DNA from: Clostridia bacterium
GTDB lineage: Bacteria > Bacillota > Clostridia > Christensenellales > Borkfalkiaceae
Assembly (NCBI GenBank): GCA_017457225.1
Contig: JAFTHW010000018.1
Location: forward strand, 1-56,324
Length of the DNA stretch: 56,324 nucleotides
Direction: 5' to 3'
Part shown: one piece after another, positions 52,920 to 56,324 of the stretch
Numbering within the stretch: position 1 is the first letter of the stretch
Layout of the letters: each line of letters opens with the position of its first letter
Translations under genes and position numbers: made by a program
Notes under the pieces: model-generated
Told to the model about the DNA's origin: nothing
Seen by the model: the letters and a program-made list of their open reading frames with translations, nothing else
The model's database searches: none

Positions 52920-55619
52920 ATGGAAGAACAGGTTATCCGCGAAGCTTCCGACGAATCTTTGACTGGTGGCGAAGAACAGAATTTCGGGATCAGTTCCGAT
53001 TTGATCCGCGGACACATCAACACGATCATTTTGAGGAGTTTGTACGACGGCGACAAATACGGCTACGACATTATCAACGAGATCGAGAAAAAGAGCGGCG
53101 GTATGTACACTTTAAAACAACCCACTCTTTACAGCGCTTTGAAGCGTTTGGAATCTCTCAAATATGTCAATTCCTATTACGGCGACTTCTCCAACGGCGG
53201 AAGAAGAAAATACTTCTCCTTGACCGAACTTGGAAAGAGCATCACCGAACAAAACCTGTCCGAATGGGAATATTCCCGCACGATCATCGACAGCTTGATC
53301 TCGGACGGCGAAGCGCACTACGACTTCTCCTTTATTACCGATAAGCAAAAAGAGCTTGCGGAATTGAAACAAGCCCTTTCCGCTCGTGAACAGGCGTTAG
53401 AAGATGAAAAGAAAGCGCTCAACAGCTTAAAAAACGAACTGCAACGCGAACGCTCGCTGTTGTCTGCGCAAAGCTCCTCTCTCCTCTCGCAAAAATCGGA
53501 CGTAACCGAATTGAAAGAAAAAGTTGCTTCGCAAACGCAGGAATTGGAACAAAAAGAAATTGCGCTCAGCGAAAAACAAGGGGAAATCGAAGCAAAAGAA
53601 GCCGAACTACTTCAAAAAGAACAGGAGATCGGCGACGCGAAAACGCAATTAGAAGCGCAACGCGCGGAAATTGAAACGTTGAAAGCGTTGTTGGAAGCCG
53701 AAAAAGCAACCTTTGCCGCATTGGAAGAGAAAAACGCGGCATTGGAAGCGGAAAAAGAAGCTCTGCAGATTTCTTTACAGGACTCGGAAAACAATACGCA
53801 GCTGCAAGAGGAACTCTCCTCTCTGCAAGCGGAGCTTGACGATAAAAAATCCGTGATTACGGCTTTGAACTCCGCCATTGCAACACAGGAAAACACAATC
53901 GCGATGTTGAAGAGTGAAAACGAAAGCAAAAATACGGAATTTTACAACCGTACGTTGGAGCTCCGTTCTCAACAAGCGCAACTGAACTCCCAAAAAGAAA
54001 AATTGGAAGAACTGCAACGCGCGGTTGAAGAGAAAGAAGCGGCAATCGCGGAAAAGGAACAGTCGTTGGAAGAATTATCCGCTTCTATGAACTCCTCTAA
54101 AGAAGACGTTATCCACTCGTTGTCCCAGCTGGACGAACGGGAAAAAGAACTCGAAACCCGACGAGAAGAATTCGAACGGATGAAATCGGAATGGGAAGAA
54201 TCCCGATCCTCTTTCGCGCGGGAAAAAGAGTTGTTTGAATACGAACAATCGGAGCTTCGGAACAAAATCGAAACGATGGAAGTTGAACGCGATGCTCTGC
54301 GAGGCGAACACGAAGCGTTAGAAGAAAAACTCACCGCATTGCAACTCGAAAAAGACGAACTGGCAGTCCTGCAAGCCTCCTTGGCAACAGAGCGGGAAGA
54401 AATCGATAAAAAGGCGTACGAAATCACGACGAGGGAATACGCTTTGGAAGAAACGCAAAAGAGCCTCGACAACCGCCAAACGGAAACGGACGCCTCGTCC
54501 GAGGAAATGCAACGTCGACTCGAAGATTTAGAAATCAAAGAAACCGAGCTGATGCGCAACAATCAAAAACTGCAAGACGAACTCTCCACGTTGCAACAAC
54601 AGCAAAAGGATTTTGCAACCCGTCAGAGCATTTACAATCAACAGCAGTTAGATTTTATTACCCGTAAAAACGCGCTTGCCGCGCAACAGTTTGAAATGGC
54701 GGATAAGTTGGCGGCGTATAACTCGCAAGTCAAGCTGTTCAATGAAAACCTTGAGAAATTAGAAGCGGAAAAAGCGGCGCTTATCAGCGAACGTTCCGCA
54801 TACGAAGAACAGCTTCGTGTATTTGAAAAGAGAAAAGCCGACTTCGACGAGGACAAGACCAGATTTGAACAATCCCGCGAAGAAGCAAACAAAAAGACGA
54901 TGGAAGAAATGGCGACCCTACAGCTCCGCACAAACGAACTACACGAACGCGAAATCGCCCTCTCTCACCGCGAAAACGCTTTCTATAATACGACGAGAGA
55001 TTTTAACACTCGCTCCCAAAATAATACGTTCTATGGGAACTCCCCTTACGCTTCCCCTCAGCCACTCAACGGCAGGAACGGAATCAGTTACGTAGATTTG
55101 CGCGAACAGGCGAACTTAGAGGGAATCCGTTTGAATACAGCAGGAACGATGACCACAAGCGAAACGGTACAGCCTACGATCATAACCAAGCAAGCGACTT
55201 ACAATCTTGGCGCGACATTGTTTAAATCGGCGTTTATTATTTTCTGTATCATTGCCTTTGAATGTTTGACCGTATTTTTCGCAAGGGACTATTTGAGTGT
55301 GCATATTGCGTATCCCATCATCGGTTTCAGCGTCGGTTTCGCTGCATTCCTCACCTGCGCGATCTTGTACGCATACGGCTATAAGCCTTGCGTGAAACGG
55401 AAAAAACATCCCTCGTATGTCGTGACCGTAGCGATCGTATTCGTGATCACCGTGATCATCGTAAGTATGATTGCCGTTTACTGCAAAGCAAAACTTTCCG
55501 ATCCTGCGGAGCTCCTCTCCTACGTGATCATTCCTATCGTATATCTTATGAACGCTCTTTTCTTTTCCCTATTTTATTACACGTTCTCCTTGAGAACTCC
55601 TGGCATTGAGAAGAAATAA
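52920..55619 (+). CDS. PadR-type DNA-binding protein with a very long coiled coil and four membrane helices
   Basis: 899 residues. Residues about 28-125 are a PadR winged helix: LIRGHINTIILRSLYDGDKY, YGYDIINEIEKKSGG, QPTLYSALKRLESLKYV and the wing GGRRKYFSLTELGK. Residues about 141-690 are almost unbroken coiled coil, rich in Glu, Gln, Lys, Leu and Ala. A Ser/Asn/Thr-rich linker (about 695-765) follows, then four hydrophobic helices: about 768-790, 798-825, 838-862 and 868-892, ending LRTPGIEKK. With an even number of helices both ends should face the cytoplasm, so the coil and DNA-binding domain hang inside the cell from the membrane. AAAGGAG stands 8 bases upstream. Usual PadR proteins are 110-180 residues. 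No ligand or target is evident. Confidence 0.9.
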   Translation: MEEQVIREASDESLTGGEEQNFGISSDLIRGHINTIILRSLYDGDKYGYDIINEIEKKSGGMYTLKQPTLYSALKRLESLKYVNSYYGDFSNGGRRKYFSLTELGKSITEQNLSEWEYSRTIIDSLISDGEAHYDFSFITDKQKELAELKQALSAREQALEDEKKALNSLKNELQRERSLLSAQSSSLLSQKSDVTELKEKVASQTQELEQKEIALSEKQGEIEAKEAELLQKEQEIGDAKTQLEAQRAEIETLKALLEAEKATFAALEEKNAALEAEKEALQISLQDSENNTQLQEELSSLQAELDDKKSVITALNSAIATQENTIAMLKSENESKNTEFYNRTLELRSQQAQLNSQKEKLEELQRAVEEKEAAIAEKEQSLEELSASMNSSKEDVIHSLSQLDEREKELETRREEFERMKSEWEESRSSFAREKELFEYEQSELRNKIETMEVERDALRGEHEALEEKLTALQLEKDELAVLQASLATEREEIDKKAYEITTREYALEETQKSLDNRQTETDASSEEMQRRLEDLEIKETELMRNNQKLQDELSTLQQQQKDFATRQSIYNQQQLDFITRKNALAAQQFEMADKLAAYNSQVKLFNENLEKLEAEKAALISERSAYEEQLRVFEKRKADFDEDKTRFEQSREEANKKTMEEMATLQLRTNELHEREIALSHRENAFYNTTRDFNTRSQNNTFYGNSPYASPQPLNGRNGISYVDLREQANLEGIRLNTAGTMTTSETVQPTIITKQATYNLGATLFKSAFIIFCIIAFECLTVFFARDYLSVHIAYPIIGFSVGFAAFLTCAILYAYGYKPCVKRKKHPSYVVTVAIVFVITVIIVSMIAVYCKAKLSDPAELLSYVIIPIVYLMNALFFSLFYYTFSLRTPGIEKK

Positions 55620-55628
55620 CGCAAACTA

Positions 55629-55665
55629 AAAAACTCCTCGTCCGTCGGGCGGGGAGTTTCTCTTG
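55629..55665 (+). terminator. Terminator after the PadR coiled-coil gene
   Basis: Long GC-rich stem of about 13 bp with two G-T pairs (AAACTCCTCG with CGGGGAGTTT at its ends), tiny loop, then TTTCTCTTG. The T tract is short. Confidence 0.65.
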
Positions 55666-55706
55666 TAAAAAATCGCGATAATTTTTGATTTTACACAAAA
55701 AAACGA

Positions 55707-55735
55707 TTGACGGAGTTTGTTTTATTTGTTATAAT
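55707..55735 (+). promoter_or_regulatory. Promoter of the tRNA-Val pair
   Basis: TTGACG (55707-55712), 17-base spacer, TATAAT (55730-55735), 16 bases before the first tRNA-like sequence. Confidence 0.75.
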
Positions 55736-55750
55736 AACCGAGTAATCTCT

Positions 55751-55856
55751 GGAGGCGTAGCTCAGTTGGTTAGAGCGACTTGACGTGTAGGTCGGAGTTC
55801 GCGCGAGCCTTGTGAAGCTTTGATTTGAAAAAATCAAAACGCTCTCGCGTCCACCA
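55751..55856 (+). pseudogene. Broken tRNA-Val copy with an inserted hairpin
   Basis: The first 27 bases are identical to the intact tRNA-Val that follows, and the 3' end (TCTCGCGTCCACCA) is identical as well. Between them the anticodon arm is altered (ACTTGACGTG), the T stem is destroyed, and about 30 extra bases are present, including a perfect hairpin TTTGATTT-GAAA-AAATCAAA (55819-55838). Total 106 bases against 77. No standard cloverleaf can be drawn. It is transcribed ahead of the intact gene from the shared promoter. Confidence 0.8.
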
Positions 55857-55869
55857 AAAAATTGAATAT

Positions 55870-55946
<77 letters not shown>

Positions 55947-55950
55947 AACA

Positions 55951-55976
55951 AAAGCACCCTTTGGGGTGCTTTTTTA
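55951..55976 (+). terminator. Terminator after tRNA-Val
   Basis: Perfect 9-bp stem AAAGCACCC/GGGTGCTTT with a 4-base loop, continuing into TTTTATA. Confidence 0.9.
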
Positions 55977-56272
55977 TACAGCAAGAGAGATGCGAGAAAA
56001 TCCGATTTAGAGTCTCGCACGAGCCTCAGGCGATATGGGCGCCATTTACTAATCGAACGAAAAAAAAAGAACAAATATTATTCAGAGATTTGTTTGTAGG
56101 TTCATTTTACTATATTTTCCGTGATTGTCAAGAGGGAAGTTTTTGAAAAATTGCAAGTAAATATCCCCCACTAGAAGTGGGGACTTTATTTTTACGCACT
56201 AAAGTGCGTGCATACTGGCACGGCACCCCAGTGCCACACTAACTCGCCTACCGCATACAAGCAAGCCGTGAT
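55977..56272. other. Gene-free stretch near the window end
   Basis: About 300 bases with no credible gene. The first half is unremarkable and AT-rich. The second half (56166-56236) holds three closely spaced stem-loops, described separately. Confidence 0.6.
56166..56236. repeat. Cluster of three stem-loops
   Basis: Stem-loop 1: CCCCACT/AGTGGGG (56166-56182, 3-base loop). Stem-loop 2: ACGCACT/AGTGCGT (56194-56209, 2-base loop). Stem-loop 3: TGGCAC/GTGCCA (56216-56236), with an alternative register GGCAC/GTGCC. On the minus strand they lie just downstream of a partial gene. They might be a terminator region, or the structured end of a mobile element of the IS200/IS605 kind; the window ends too soon to tell. 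Confidence 0.55.
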
Positions 56273-56324
56273 TTACTTTTGCTTTTTATCTTTCTTTTGC
56301 GGATTTGATTCCAACCATTTCTTA
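56273..56324 (-). CDS. C-terminal end of an unidentified gene
   Basis: Reading the minus strand inward from the window edge gives an open frame ending KKWLESNPQKKDKKQK and TAA at 56273-56275. Only 16 codons are visible. The basic tail and the stem-loops after it suggest a real gene end, but nothing can be said about its function. Confidence 0.35.
   Translation of the reverse strand, partial: KKWLESNPQKKDKKQK

Overview
The window reads as chromosome of an anaerobic, low-to-moderate GC Firmicute of the Clostridia. The pointers are a SpoIIID sporulation regulator, an oxygen-sensitive class III ribonucleotide reductase (nrdD-nrdG) as the only RNR seen, an acetate kinase/phosphotransacetylase pair, HelD, the miaB-mutS-mutL-miaA order, strong AAGGAG ribosome sites and consensus TTGACA/TATAAT promoters with 17-bp spacers. 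I cannot name a genus. Most genes are housekeeping and lie on the minus strand; no phage, CRISPR array or complete insertion sequence was found. Layout, left to right. 1-5.3 kb (minus): 3' part of uvrC, an ArsR-type repressor, an AEC carrier and a Cu(I) P-type ATPase. 5.3-8.3 kb: yceD-rpmF and pta-ackA. 8.4-9.7 kb: tmcAL (plus) and tRNA-Thr(CGU). 9.8-13.4 kb: nrdD-nrdG behind NrdR-type operators, followed by an unknown SPOR-like membrane protein. 13.6-16.2 kb: DUF1934, MBL hydrolase and a divergent rho. 16.3-17.5 kb: tyrA and spoIIID. 17.6-22.3 kb: parE-parC. 22.4-27.3 kb: helD, a HAD hydrolase and argS. 27.4-31.6 kb (mostly plus): ychF, PPTase, mtnN, ung and a lipoprotein. 31.6-40 kb (minus): a methionine-gamma-lyase family protein, an 18-bp tandem dyad array, and miaB-mutS-mutL-miaA. 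40-42.3 kb (plus): a class A PBP. 42.3-50.7 kb: the operon carA - carB::dapF - membrane protein - nifS - thiI. 50.7-52.7 kb: acyl-ACP thioesterase and argJ. 52.8-55.6 kb (plus): a giant PadR/coiled-coil/membrane protein. 55.7-56.3 kb: a broken tRNA-Val, an intact tRNA-Val(GAC), and a stem-loop cluster at the edge. The most unusual locus is the carbamoyl-phosphate synthase operon. Its glutaminase subunit CarA has lost the catalytic cysteine (now Gly) and the catalytic histidine (now Ala), so it should not hydrolyse glutamine. Its synthetase subunit CarB is fused in frame to a full-length diaminopimelate epimerase domain, and that domain has lost its first catalytic cysteine (also now Gly). Both synthetase halves look intact, so the simplest reading is an ammonia-fed carbamoyl-phosphate synthase carrying two degenerate partner domains. 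Its leader contains an intrinsic terminator suggestive of attenuation. The second striking item is the 899-residue PadR protein: a winged-helix DNA-binding domain, about 550 residues of coiled coil and four C-terminal membrane helices, which would tie a DNA-binding domain to the membrane. Further oddities are a Rho with several altered catalytic positions, a Cu-ATPase with DKTATLT in place of DKTGTLT, several promoters that predict leaderless or near-leaderless mRNAs, and the 18-bp dyad array.
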